A stretch of DNA of 64,000 nucleotides from Persicaria tinctoria (GCA_037127255.1 JBANSL010000004.1:27039967-27103966), one strand, 5' to 3'; positions 1 to 11,653 are shown, counted from the stretch's first letter. Translations and numbers: made by a program. Notes: generated by a model from the letters alone, not told the origin.

Positions 1-912
1 TCCAGGCAGAGGTTTGGTTTAGGAGAGAGATGCAGGGTAGGTTCAAAGCTTCCAAAAATTCAAGATCAATGAAATCGGAACAACATTTCTTACGAGTTCT
101 AAACTCATCTACCCACTTTCCAGCCATCTCAACATTCTCAAACCAGGAGGAGGGTAATGATTGGTTTACCTGAATAAGTGCAGGCGGATTGGCGTTCTTT
201 CTTCGAGCTTTTGTGGTAGTAGTCCTCTTGACATGCGCATCAAGGCTTCTGAGAGTGCCTTTCCTTGTGCGCTTGGAAGATGGGGCTTTGCTTTAGTGGC
301 TTTGCGCTTCTTCGAAGACGGGAGAGAAGGAAGAGGAGTATGAGAGTGAACAAGTTCTGGCTCCTCTTCCTCTTCTTCCTCAGACCCCGAGTCCTCAGAA
401 GACACTTCAGCATCGTCTCCCTCAGCCTCTTCGTCGTCGTCTGTAGTCTCGTCATCCTCCTCTTCCTCTTCCTCTGGTTCCTCTTCAGTGGGAACCTCTT
501 TCTCTGCAACTCTTCAGGCCTCTTCCTCGACCTCTTTCCTAGCCTTTTCAGCCTTTTCCTTGGCTCTTTTCCTTGCTTGCTCAGCCTCTTCCTCGACTTT
601 TTTCTTTCTCTGGTCCTCTTCCTCGGCCTCCTTTGCAGCATCTCGCTCTAGAATCTCATCAAGATCCTCCTCTTCCTCAACAATCATCTTTCTCTTCCCT
701 TTTTGCTTGGCACTGAGAGACTTCTTCGTTGGGCGCTTCAGGGGCCGCTTGATTTCAGCAATGGTGCTTTTAGGGACGGTGCTCGAGACAATGGCTGGGA
801 CAATAGCTTGAGGAGTAGGTTCGGGTTGAGGGGAGATCACAATGGCCTGGCGTCCTTTGGGGGTAGCGCCAAGGCGTTTGGGTGTGAAGGTCCTCTTGGA
901 TTTGGGTGCCAT
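1..912 (-). pseudogene. Acidic coiled-coil ORF downstream of Copia pol, frameshifted, runs off left edge
   Basis: The frame opens at the ATG ending at 912 (MAPKSKRTF...). Residues 1-70 are basic and proline-rich; then comes a Glu/Lys/Ala/Arg coiled-coil stretch (about 75-132). The frame stops near 514, but the next frame continues without a gap as a very acidic tract (EEE/DDD runs) and a basic patch. A second shift near 225 brings in a frame that stays open to base 1 (NANPPALIQVNQSLPSSWFE...). So this is one protein with two small frame disruptions. Function is unknown. The position fits the env-like ORF of SIRE elements, but it could instead be the 'putative plant transposon protein' family, which also has charged N-termini. 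Confidence 0.5.
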
Positions 913-1405
913 GGATAAAATTCGGCTAAGCTTTCAAAAAAAGGTTGAAGAAGGAGTTGAAGAGAGGGTTTAGGTAGTTCTGGAGAGGTGAGGAATAGTT
1001 AAGGTAAATGTGTGGTTCAAAAAGGGTGAGAGGGTTAAGTTGATGGGACGGGTTTATGGTTCCAATGGTAAAAATCATAACACACTTCCATTTTGAAAAG
1101 ATCCGATTTTCAAAAATTTAAAATTCAAACCATCTTATCACATTTCAAATTCAAGAAGGAATATTTACGAAAATATTTTCCATAAATAAATATACTCGGA
1201 TAAGATAATTTTGGAAAAAGAAATGTGTAATGTATAAAGAAGGTTAAAAACCATAAAAACTATATTTGATCAAATATCTAAAAAGATATTAACCAAATAT
1301 ATCATACGTTATATGTGCTCTACCATTCAATTCACAAACTTTGACATAACTCTCAAAGGTCTTGACACTGAGTAGAATTTATCTTTCGTAAAGGGAAAGC
1401 TCCCC
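913..1405. other. Spacer between coiled-coil ORF and RNase H tail
   Basis: AT-rich, with no coding frame I can support. A purine run on the minus strand just after the RNase H stop (complement of 1398-1407) resembles a polypurine tract, but no LTR start follows it. Confidence 0.4.
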
Positions 1406-2579
1406 CTACGAAAGTGCATCCCTGTTAAGCATTCCGATCTCACGTCTAATGAAGGTGAACCTGTCCTCTGCCAAAGGCTTGGTAAAAATGTCAGCCCATT
1501 GATAATCAGTTGAAATAAAGGATATGGACACATCACCTTTTTCGACGTGGTCTCTAATGAAATGATGCCTTACATCAATATGTTTAGTCCTTGAATGCTG
1601 AACAGGATGCTCTTAAGAATTGGTAACATCCCGACGTGCTCTTCCTATCCACCTTATAGCCTGCAAAATCTGCATCAGAATACCCCATTAGTGTAAAATC
1701 TCTTTGCTTTGGATACCACAAGCCAAGCTCCTTAGTGCCATTGAGATATCGAAAGATCCTCTTCACAGCTACGAGGTGAGATTCTTTAGGGTCTGCTTGA
1801 AACCTAGCACACATGCAAACACTAAACATGATGTCAGACGCATCTTTGGGTTTATCCTTCTTAGAGTTTAGTTCCAAGTTCTTAGTGCTTGCTGGGAGTT
1901 CTCCATCGTCTTCATTGAGAGTCATCTCATGTGTGATCAACTTTCCAAGCAAGTCATCAATGGGTAGAGTGGTGAGATCTTTGGCTTCCTCTATGGCTGT
2001 CACTTTAGGGCCCCATTTGTCTTTTGGGAGGCACCTCAATATCTTCCTCACTTTCTCAATGTTCTTAAAGGTCTTGCCGAGAAAGTCAAGGTTGTTTGTG
2101 ATTTCCGTGAACCGTGTGAACATGGCCTTGATAGACTCATCGAGCTTCATTTTCAAAAGTTCATACTTTCGAAGGAAGATACTGATCTTGGTGTCCTTCA
2201 CTTGACTGGTTCCTTCGTAGGTGACAACCAACTTGTCCCAAATCTCTTTAGCTGACCTACAAGATGAAATACAGTTAATCTCATCAGCACTAAGACCACA
2301 ATATAGTAAGTTAATGGCCATGTAGTTTTTGGAAACGAGTTGAAGATCCACTTGGATGTATTCAGCCTCGGTCTTCGCAACTTTGGTTCCATTTTGTCCG
2401 TCTTTCTCTGGAACCTTCGGACCATTTTCTATAATGTTCCAAAGTTCCAGATCTTGATCTATAATGAAAGTTTTCATCAAGGACCTCCAGTGGACGAAGT
2501 TGTTTCCTACAAAAAGTGGTGGTCTACTGGTAGACCTCCCTTGTGCAAATCCTCCGCTTGCTTCACCAGACATGACCAA
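1406..2579 (-). pseudogene. Copia gag fused to RNase H C-terminus by internal deletions
   Basis: The ATG ending at 2579 starts a SIRE-like gag: the segment RSTSRPPLFVGNNFVHWRS and the UBN2-like helices up to about residue 235. The frame then jumps without a stop into the end of the Copia reverse transcriptase/RNase H (SVCMCARFQADPKESHLVAV, GYSDADFAG, DRKSTSG). The zinc knuckle, protease, integrase and reverse-transcriptase core are gone. After TSGCYQFL a second junction shifts frame; the downstream frame reads HPVQHSRTKHIDVRHHFIR and STDYQWADIFTKPLAEDRF and ends at 1406. So at least two internal deletions have occurred, the first in frame. The product would be a gag-like chimera with part of an RNase H. 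Confidence 0.75.
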
Positions 2580-2616
2580 AACTCACAAGATTATTAGATC
2601 AAAAGCAGTGAGTAAA

Positions 2617-2628
2617 GCTCTGATACCA
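2617..2628 (-). promoter_or_regulatory. Primer-binding site, initiator-Met tRNA type
   Basis: The minus strand reads TGGTATCAGAGC, the usual plant Copia site complementary to the 3' end of initiator tRNA-Met. It lies two bases inside the presumed LTR edge at 2631 and fixes the element's direction. Confidence 0.8.
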
Positions 2629-2630
2629 AT

Positions 2631-3663
2631 TGAAGGTTTGATAATGTATAACAAAGTAGAATAAAGATACTCTAGAACGGGGTTGAATAGAGTATGCCAA
2701 CTTTTCGCTGTCAATCTCAAGACTTTTGAAACGCTTGCAACACCTTTTGAGAGTAAAATCAACTCTTTCGATTGGGAAACCTGAATCAAAATAAAGTTAT
2801 ACAATTCGAAACAAGTGCGGAAATATTGGTAAAGCAATAAGTAAAGGACACAACGAATTATTAACGAGGTTCGGCATCAACTTGGCCTACGTCCCCTTGG
2901 AGTTCCACTTGCTTTATTGATTCACAAAACTTAGGATCCTAATAGCTCACCGAGAACCCTCTCTCCTATACAATTGCAATCTAGTCAACTCACGTTACCT
3001 TGGAGTCCTAGACCAATCTAGAAGAGCCCCACCTCTCTCAGCTATCTAGTACAATCCTCTTACACTTCGTGAATCAATCGCCTAGTGTCCACTTCCTGAG
3101 TTACAAACTCTCGAGTATAACACTCACTCAAAATATATCCTATTAGCTCACTGTGCAACTCTCAAATGCTTTGAAACAAAAGATACGACTCTTAACAACT
3201 AACAGAGAGCACACGAAGAAGACAAATTGACTTGAAGGCTTGAGTGCGAATGAATGCTTGTGTTCAGCGAATGTGTCTGTCCTCTTTTCTTCAACTTCTT
3301 CTTATACAGATCAAATCGGCGCCTCCTTCCAAACAAGGATCTTCTCTCAAACGGCTATAACAGATTATGGAAATCTTCATAATCTTATATTTGGGGAAAC
3401 TCGGAAGCCATGATCTCCGATTTGAATCTTCTCGACATCAAGCTTAAGGAAGGAGATAAAATTCGAAAAACTTGTTGCATATGTTAGTGTATAAAATATA
3501 CAATAATATCTGGAAATATATTATAATAACATATAATAACATTCGGACATAATATGCACATAATACAGGTTTTGTGTTTCATTAATACAGTTGTAGCTTC
3601 AAGACCTTTGACACAAGTTGTGTGTCAAATCCTTTGAAACCATTTTCGATTTTCATCAAGGCA
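2631..3663 (-). repeat. 5' LTR of the Copia element (outer end approximate)
   Basis: The inner edge next to the primer-binding site ends ...ACCTTCA on the minus strand. The body has the phrase AACGAGGTTCGGCATCAAC and its neighbourhood (2863-2910), familiar from several plant Copia LTRs. The outer edge near 3663 is a guess from a TG on the minus strand; no second LTR is available to confirm it. No coding frame is present. Confidence 0.5.
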
Positions 3664-3678
3664 GTGGAGTTATAAAAA

Positions 3679-4059
3679 ATGAATGAGTTTAATGCTGATG
3701 ATGAACTAGAAAGAATGACCTGGGTAGAATTTCTATGTAATGACGTTGATGATGATGATGGTGCATTTAGTTATGAATTTGAATATGTTGCCAGTGAGAT
3801 ACCCATTAGTGATGATGTGTCAAAGAGTCTGATGGGTAAGGATTATGATTATATGGATGAAGAGATTGAGCAGTACGACATGAATCCACTTGAAGTGGAT
3901 ACTTCTGATGAAGAGTTTCATTTGGCAAGACAGAGGGTAAGAGAATACATGGCTGAAATGGACAAGGAAGATGAAGGAGAGTTGAGTGAATATGAAGATT
4001 CTGATGGAGAGATTATGATTATGTCTGATAATGAAGATGCTAGGATGATGAGAATTTGA
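3679..4059 (+). CDS. Short highly acidic protein, unknown
   Basis: A 126-residue frame starts at an ATG two codons after an in-frame TAA. It is rich in Asp, Glu, Met and Tyr and has almost no hydrophobic core; the longest ordered-looking part is SDEEFHLARQRVREYMAEM near residue 78. The acidic stretch followed by an '(D/E)EE..LAR..VRE' helix resembles the region before the transposase domain of some plant Mutator-like elements, but no transposase follows, so that is only a guess. It lies between a Copia LTR and a minisatellite. It may be a fragment of a captured or decayed gene; there is no evidence of expression. Confidence 0.35.
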   Translation: MNEFNADDELERMTWVEFLCNDVDDDDGAFSYEFEYVASEIPISDDVSKSLMGKDYDYMDEEIEQYDMNPLEVDTSDEEFHLARQRVREYMAEMDKEDEGELSEYEDSDGEIMIMSDNEDARMMRI

Positions 4060-4106
4060 CTTGTCCAGAATTCAACTATAAAAGAGAAATTGCTGAATTT
4101 TTTTTT

Positions 4107-4585
4107 AGCTTGTCAAGAATTCAGATTGAGACTCAAATCAGCTATAAAAATAGTTGCTTCGAAAAAAAATCAGCTTGCCAGAAATTTAGCCTGACACTTA
4201 ACTCATTTGTAAAAAAATTGCTCTAAAAAATTCAGCTTCTTAACATTTCGCCGTGAAATTCAAATCAGTTGTATAAAAATTTGCTCTAAAAATTCAGCTT
4301 GTCAGGAATTCAGATTGACATTCAAATCAGCTGTAAAAACAATTGCTCCGAAAAAATTCAGCTTGCTAGAAATTTAGCCTGACAGTTAACTCAATTGTAA
4401 AAAAAATTGCTCTAAAAAATTCAGCTTGTTAAGATTTCAACATGACATTCAAATCAGTTGTAGGAAAATTTGCTCTAAAAATTCAGCTTGTCAAGAATTC
4501 AACTTGACATTCAAATGACTTTCAAATCAGATGTAAAAAAAGTTGCTCTGAAAAAATCAGCTTGCCAGAAATCAGCTTCCTTGTT
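4107..4585 (+). repeat. About 63-bp minisatellite with three-unit higher-order repeat
   Basis: Units begin with CAGCTTG or close variants at 4107, 4171, 4233, 4295, 4359, 4422, 4484 and 4558, so spacing is 62-64 bp except the last (74). Units three apart resemble each other best: 4107/4295/4484 share AGAATTCA, 4171/4359/4558 share CAGAAAT or TAGAAAT, and 4233/4422 share a third variant. The super-period is 188-189 bp. An 11-bp internal duplication explains the longer last interval. Confidence 0.85.
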
Positions 4586-5450
4586 GTATCAGTTTCCAGT
4601 TGTGCTCATTTGTGAAAAAAATCAGCTTTTGAAAAATTCAGTTCTAAATTAACAGGTTATCAAACCCACCTCTGCATGATTTTGAAGACCGAAATCAGTT
4701 TGGGTGTCCATGGCTTTCCATCTCGTACAGATCGACATCGAAGAAATAAACTTTACTGAGAGGGACCCTCGTTGAAAAATCCCTAACCCTTCATTTCGCA
4801 GTGGAGTAAGCTTATTCTTCCACCAACACCTTCAATTTGTGGCCGAAGTAAGAGTCGAGGTCGAGGTCTTAATCCATGGCTTTTGAACTCTCCATTTCCC
4901 CTAGGTAGAAACCTAACCCCGAACCGCAGTTCTGTCAAACTAAAATAAGATTTTTTCTTTCTTTTTTAATTGAAGACTTGGTTTTTTTTTGCTAGCTGGG
5001 ATCCACTTCACTTCTCCGGTGCCATGTCACCATTTTCACCGGATTTCTCATCGAAAAAACCACCCGTATTGTTTTCGGTTGATGTTGAAATTGTTTGGGT
5101 ATAAGTTTGTTATTTTCAAAGTTTGTATTGTTTTTGGTTCATGATAGAAAGTTTGTATTATTAGAAGTTATTTTTCCATTCTTTTATATAATCCATCGAC
5201 ACCAGATAATGTTGTTGCGATGAGTGTGTCATGATTAATCCTGGCTCGTTGGTTCTCCTTTCTTGAGTAAACCCTGCACATTCTCAAGCAAACCTAAATC
5301 GCGTCAAGTATGCGGATCGAAAAGCACGGTTGCAGAGTAATTGCAAGCTTCCGAGCTATTCCATTTAATTTTCTCATCATGTGTCAAATTGGGTCGTATA
5401 ACCATCTTTGAAACCTTAGACATGATTAAGAGAGAGAGAGAGAGAGAAAA
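4586..5450. other. Unassigned DNA with a GA microsatellite
   Basis: I recognise no gene. There are poly-T tracts and a (GA)n run at 5429-5447. The stretch could be the 5' part of a decayed gene, but no frame supports it. Confidence 0.3.
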
Positions 5451-5760
5451 GTAGAACAAACTCACAAAAATTCACATAAAATCTCAAGAGGTCCTAGTTG
5501 TTCTACGTCGGCGGGTGTCGGACAAGAGACGTGACAGGCGCTGAGATGCTTGCGACCAGAGCAGAGGTTCCTTCGACAGGGACCAAACCTGTTTTGTGTT
5601 GCTTAGTGTCTTCAAAATTCATTGAAACTCGATGAACAAGTGAAGAAACCTTGAGATTCTTTCAAAGGTAAAAAATTTAACACGAAAACAGATGGATTTT
5701 GGTTGTGAAATCTCAAATTTAGGGTTAAAATTTCTACACAAAAGAGATTGTGAGGGGTAT

Positions 5761-5866
5761 TGAATATAAGATAGAATTTCGAAAGGAAAAAGAGTTATTT
5801 TTAAGATTAAGATTGAATATAAGATAGAATTTCGAAAGGAAAAAGATCTATTTTTAAGATTAGGAT
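5761..5866 (+). repeat. 53-bp tandem duplication
   Basis: The block starting TGAATATAAGATAGAATTTC occurs at 5761 and again at 5814, nearly identical. It lies in the left remnant of Q2. Confidence 0.85.
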
Positions 5867-6653
5867 GTGAATGAGAACCATCTCCGTCTTCAAGACTTAT
5901 GATTTTCAACAGATCAGGGCAAGGAGTGGGTGCCAACACTCCTCCGGCGGGCGCCGAGATTGGATTTGTGCTTTCGTGCACAAGCGGCAAATGTCGAGGC
6001 TCTTTATAGGCATGCGTCACTTCTGTTATTTGTTCTCTATGTTGCTTAGCAGTAGGTGCCGAGGGTCTTCTTGTGAGCGTGGGTCCTACAGACGTCCTTC
6101 TTCTTCCTCTTTTCCTTTAAACCTATACCTTGTAGATGATCGATAAACACACAAAGCACAATTTTCTCTTGAAAGGCTACAATTCTTTATCCCACAAACT
6201 AACCCTAATGCAAAACGATAATAAACATGCTAGTAAGGTCTACAACAAATGCAGATAATTGGAAAAAAAAAACTTCTGGTTGCCTACCGAGAAGTGCCTT
6301 TGGTTAAACATCATTGGCTCAATGTAATGACCCCTTTCATGGGTCTCCTTCATAGCTTTCTCCTTTGGATTCACTATCACTTATGATGGTAGCTTTCCTG
6401 CATTATGTGCCTCAAGCTCTCCTATCTTTTGAGTCCTCTTTCCAACCACCTTTCTAGTTGCTACGAACTTATCTGGAATGAGGCGAAGAATCTCATCTTG
6501 TTATGGCTGATTGGCTTGTACTATTTTCCTAAGATGAGCCTCGAATTGACTTCTCCCTTGATATGATCCTGGAATCATTCCTATTGACAAAACCTTGATA
6601 GAAATTAGGATTGCAGTTAGGGTTGAAAGAATTTTTACCGAATCCTCAGGGAC

Positions 6654-8015
6654 TGCTGCATGTTAGAATGACGTCTGTTTTAACACCCCAAATGTTGATT
6701 CTATACCTTCAACTAATACGAGTATTAGCAGCAAGTACAGTTCGATCCCACAAAGAGTGCGTACAACTTTGGCTAAGCGTAGTAAGTAAGGGAGCAATTC
6801 GTAATAAGAGTAGTAGTAACGATGAGCGGGAAAATGTAAATAAAGAAATGGTTGCAATGAAGATAATAATATGAATATAAATATCGTTGTACTTATATGT
6901 GCAAAATTGGTAAATCCGTGATCATTAGGTTGTTTGATTATGTTTGGCTATCTTAGTGTCAGTGTGTGCATAAATTTTTATAGCTTCCTGATTCGATCAC
7001 TATAAACTCCCTAAAATCTTAAATGGGGTTTGAGAAGCAATAAGTTCCTAATCACATAAGCATATAATTCATGTAATTCTTGCGTAGTCAACGTGTCACC
7101 TGGTTGTCAACCCAACTATCGCATCTGCTAAGAATAACACTAAACTATCTCTCATTACCCTTTCATATTCATGAATCCCAGCCTAATCATTAAGATATGT
7201 TTGCTACTATGTTGGATTAAGGCCCACAATAGTGGATTTAGCTATAGTCACTTAGTTTGTTGTTTACCTATCTTGGTGGCCAATTAAGATGAATAAATGG
7301 TGTAACATATAAAGAACAAGAGTATTGAATAACCAAATATGAATCAAACAAATATAAACTATATAATAATATTCAAAGAACCCTCTCATGTCTCTAACCA
7401 ATGCATAAAACATAAGCAAAACTACATAAAAGGTTTATTGGAGCATGGCTTACTGAAAATAGAGGAAAAGGGAGAAGTGGAGATTTATTGTGTGGTGTAT
7501 TTGTTGAATGGGGGTAGAGGAGAGCTGTATTTATGGGCATAGGAGAGCCTAGGGGTCGGAGATCTTAAGGTGGAAGCAAATCCTAATGGGCCAGATTCGC
7601 ACTCGGAGAAAATCTTCCAAAATCTACATATGCGGGAGCCGACAAGGTATCGGAGAGTGTTGATCATGTTTCTCCCATGGAAGCCTTCGGCGGGTGTTGT
7701 GAGTCGATGGGCGCTGGTTCCTAGCCGCGGGCGCCGCCTCTACAATCTTTACGTTTCTTCTTCGTTCCGTCCTGGCTTGCTTGCTTCTTCTTTTATCTTC
7801 TTCTTCTTCAACTATTCCTTAAGCTTACAAGGCTTTGTATTATAGCTTTCCTCTTTTTTTTTGAAGCTTGATTTCCAGGAATCTACATAGATAGACATAA
7901 AACGCGTAGATTCCGAACTTTGCAACTTTCAAGACAATGGATATACTTTATTCTAAAAGCCTAACTAAATGAAACCTAAATGACTTAGAATGCCTATACA
8001 AATCATGCATTATCA
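6654..8015 (-). repeat. 3' LTR of Q1
   Basis: It matches the 5' LTR copy (11834-12781 plus 20683-20923). It holds about 180 bp (roughly 7285-7510) that the 5' LTR lacks. On the minus strand it is preceded by TTTGGGGGATT, a plausible polypurine tract (complement of 8016-8026). Its left edge is approximate. Confidence 0.7.
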
Positions 8016-9572
8016 AATCCCCCAAACTTACCTTTTGCTAGTCCTCGACCAAAATCATTTCAAAACATAATCGATGTATCCCACAAACATAACTCGATCT
8101 TCATGAATTAACCTTTCTTTTAAAGGCAACATCTCAAATAAGTGCAAACAATGGTAAAGTATACTAACATCCTAGCATGTATATGTGTGATCAAGTAGGC
8201 CGCATGCTTTATCCATCCAATCTCACGTACAAGGAATATGTGTTTCACTCGCTCTCATGTGTTTAGGCTTTAAGATCATCTCTTAACTCAATTCTTTATA
8301 CAAGAATCATCTTAAGCATTGACATTTATATAGCATTATCTCCACCGAATACTTCAAAACAAATAAGTAAGATCAAGGCGACTTTCGCTCAATGGAAAAC
8401 TAGTTTCAAAGAAGACTCCATTCAGCGGGGTAGTAATGGGGCTTGATATGAAAATAAAGGCAAGGAATTAGTTTGGATATCTGGTGCTTTTCATTTTGGG
8501 AACTAAGATTCCTATAATTCCAACATAAACGAAATAACTCAAAAATAAACAAGCTTCCATATGATGCCTTTTATCCAACTCTCCCAAATATAAAAGATGA
8601 ACTAGGATCTTTATTTGCAATACTTTTTTTTCTCTTTTCCTTCTTTTTTTTCATTTTCTTTTCTTTATATCAACCTATGAAGCAAAAAATGTGAGGAAAT
8701 AAAACATATAATATTACATCTTTGACTTGAAACCTTTTGAAAATATGCATAACCTACTAGCTTTTCCTTTTCTCTAAATCATAACCATAACTAACTCTAA
8801 TCCTAATTCCCGGAGGGGTCAGACTCATTATCGCATAAGGATAACATATATTTTGTGGATCTTTCAAAGAAAAAACTAAAGGCTCAATTTGGCTTCAAAC
8901 AGGGATATAACGTAGGGTAGAGATGGATAAATGTGTCTAAAAGGTTGCCTCAATCATATGAAACTTATAAGTAATGAATATGTATTATGATAGGTCTCAA
9001 TAATAAATAAATATGCCAATACTCAGAGATTAATGCATAAGTAAGCAGAGTAAATCACACAATAAATAAAAGGGAATATATATAATATCCATATAAAACC
9101 AAAAATTCTCGCTAGGACAAGTTTTTGTAGGATTCCAACCATGCCTAAGAACTTAGATCATATATGCTCATTTATGCCTACTCAATAATTTTCACTTAAA
9201 AACCAAATTTAGTGATCATAAAGGCTAAGCAATCCAAACTAGTTATGAAATTTAAATGATTAAATTATTTGAGAACTAACTAAGATAGATGGATATTTGA
9301 ATAGTGACATAATTTAATGCAAAGATGCATGATATTTTTGCAACTTTTGACAATTTCTTATTTTTCTTTTGATTTTTTTAATAATATGCAAAAACACTTA
9401 AATATGATGTAATATAAAAAAATAAAAATGTAGACTTAAGATAAAGCCTTCTCACCTACACTTAAACTTTTCAATGTCCTCAATGAATGAAAACAATAAA
9501 TTTACAATTAAAAAGAAAGTAAAATAAAAGAAAATAAAAGACCCAAGGGAAGAGTATGGGTGGCTAACCGCT
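8016..9572. other. Q1 internal 3' region without coding frames
   Basis: AT-rich, with poly-T/poly-A tracts (8628-8660, 9360-9440). Where pol would be expected there is no reverse-transcriptase or integrase motif. I see no gene. Confidence 0.5.
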
Positions 9573-9956
9573 TCATTTGTCTTCAGGCGAGTGCAACTCC
9601 GGCACACCTATCATGGTCAACACCTGGATCAGCTTGTCCATTTTGAGGTTTGTGGTTGCAAGCAACCTAGTTTGTTCCATATGAGCTTCCCTTATCTCTA
9701 AGAAAATCTTCTTGCTACGTTCTACTAGATCATGTAACCTTTTGTAGTTGGACTCCAGGATGAGTGAAGAAGAAACAACTTGCAGCAAGATCGGCAGGGG
9801 CCTTTTGGGGTATTGGTGGGTGTCGATGATCTGGGTATAATTGTTCTTTGGATTTTCATCAAATTTCGACGAAGAAACCTTCGATTCTAGTCTTCTTCTC
9901 CCAAAAATCATACTCTCTACATTACTTTGAATCACTTGAATGTTTTGAAAACTCAA
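9573..9956 (-). CDS. Unknown 127-residue ORF in Q1
   Basis: An open frame from the ATG ending at 9956 (MSFQNIQVIQ...) to 9573. The C-terminal half is helical and charged (LHDLVERSKKIFLEIREAHM, LLATTNLKMDKLIQVLTMIG) and could form a coiled coil. It has no recognised domain. It sits downstream of the decayed gag in the transcription direction of Q1, where pol would start in a complete element. It may be an element-specific ORF or a chance frame in AT-rich DNA. Confidence 0.3.
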   Translation of the reverse strand: MSFQNIQVIQSNVESMIFGRRRLESKVSSSKFDENPKNNYTQIIDTHQYPKRPLPILLQVVSSSLILESNYKRLHDLVERSKKIFLEIREAHMEQTRLLATTNLKMDKLIQVLTMIGVPELHSPEDK

Positions 9957-10439
9957 AAGGATTTAGCTTATGGAGTATTGAAGTGGTTGAGTCATATTTA
10001 TAGGACATTTATGATATAAATTGAAAGAAAAAGATAGAACTTAGATGGATATGTTGAATTCGCAAAGAAATCAGAAAATCTAGACACAAGAAGATAGAAT
10101 TTAGACTCCCTCATCCAAGTCTAAAAAAGAACTCCGAGTTTGGATCGGATTTTTAAAACAGAATCCTATCGTTTTCGCATTTTTGGGTTTATCGGCAGGT
10201 GCCGACTTCCTGGGCATGCATCCGCGGGCGCGATTTTAGTAGCGGCAGACGCCAATCCTCTTGATCTTCGTTTTTCTTTCATTCCTTTCTTGTGTATCCT
10301 TAATCTGCATAATCTCAAACAAAAACACAAACACTTCTCTTCCAGGGAACTGGAGTTTTATTAGTGCATCATTGAAATTGAAATAATAATTTGAAATAAA
10401 AAGTAAGGATTGAATCACAAATAAAACTTAACTAGCTCA

Positions 10440-11653
10440 GGTCGCCTCCTAAGAAGCGCCTTTGGTTAAACGTCGTTGGCTCAACATTTTGACCTTCTAT
10501 TGGGTCTCTTCAGCTTTCTCTTTCGGATTTAATACCACTTGTGATGGTAGCTTCCTTGTAGCACGTGCCTTTAGTTTTCTGATTTCATGTGTCATCTATC
10601 ATATGACTTTTTTTGTAGCTGTGAACTTATCAAAAATGAGTCACAAGGTTTCATCTTGTTAGGGCTGAGCTGATGGCATTGGATTTCAAGGTTTGGCGTT
10701 GAATTGATTCCATCCTTTGTACTGAGCTTGAGCATTTGGCCTATTTCTAAACTCTTGATAAAAATTAGAATTAAAATTCGGGTCAAAGGAGTTGTTACCA
10801 TATGGTCAAGGACCGTAGTCGGTAAATGCATCGACTTCCATTACTCCTTCTTGAACATGAGGACAGAGATCGTTCGGGTGCAACAGATCTCCGCATACTC
10901 TGCAAGGTCTAACTGGTAGTTGAATAACATGAGTCCATAAGCTTTTCACCAGTTCTGTCAGCTTACTGATCTCATCCTGCGGGGTAGGACTAGAGCTTGC
11001 ATTCTTGAGATGGTGCATTCCTCGAACTCCTTGTTTCCATATTACTGTGAGGCATTAGTAAGATCTTCAAAATTTCAGCACCTCGGCTGGAATTTTATCC
11101 AGAACATCTCCTCCGCTGGTTGTGTTGATTACTTATCTCTCTATATCCAACAATCCCTCATATAGGTAGAGAGCGAGGTCGTCCTTGACGATCCCATGAT
11201 ACAAAAAACTAGCTTTGAGCTTGTTAAAGCATTCAACGTACTTATACAATGATTCTGCTAGAGATTTCTTGATACTGGTAGTTGGAAAGTACTTGTTCAG
11301 AAATGCTTTCTTTAATTCTATCTAGGAATTGATACTTTTCGTTGGTAGATAATGGAGCTATTCATTTGCAACGTCCTTGAGAGTGAATGGGAATACACTA
11401 AGCATCATCTGGTCGTTAGTAATTTCATTAGGTCTAACACAATCGCAGACCGGAGTACATTCCGCCTGATGCTTGTTTGGATCCTCTCCTTTCCTCGCTT
11501 GAAAATTGTGCAACATCGATGACCATCTTGACATAAATTCCAATTTTGATCCTATTGGGAGTCTATGAGCTTGATGGCTAGCATTGGTAATGTTAAACTA
11601 GGCTCCATGAGATCTCTCAACGTTCTTTTTGGTTGATCTTCATCGTCGGCCAT
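10440..11653 (-). pseudogene. gag: Athila-type gag of Q1, degenerate
   Basis: It starts at the ATG ending at 11653 (MADDEDQPKRTLRDLMEPSL), 155 bp after the primer-binding site. Gag core motifs follow in mixed frames: GEDPNKHQAECTPVCD and VFPFTLKDVANE (11358-11543). A zinc-finger-like CRVCGDLLHPNDLCP (about 10875-10920) then matches the typical Athila gag finger in spacing and sequence. Several stops and shifts break it, for example a stop soon after residue 33. Gag would form the particle that packages element RNA; this copy cannot. Confidence 0.65.

Larger units (their letters stand above)
1..3663 (-). mobile_element. SIRE/Maximus-like Copia retrotransposon, internally deleted, left-truncated by window edge
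   Basis: In minus-strand order I see a 5' LTR (2631-3663), an initiator-Met type primer-binding site (2617-2628), a gag start fused to an RNase H tail (2579-1406) and a further acidic coiled-coil ORF (912 to beyond 1). A third ORF after pol is known from SIRE/Maximus elements, and the gag and RNase H motifs also fit that clade. The 3' LTR is not seen and would lie off the left edge. Protease, integrase and most of the reverse transcriptase are missing, so the element could not move by itself. The clade is inferred from remembered family motifs. Confidence 0.6.

Noticed and set aside
166..651. Arg/Lys-rich and Leu/Phe-rich alternative frames at the left edge
   Set aside because: Other frames of the polyacidic GAG/GAA tract of the coiled-coil ORF.
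4107..4585. Possible CRISPR-like array (regularly spaced repeats)
   Set aside because: Units are contiguous and diverged with no unique spacers, and the context is a plant genome.
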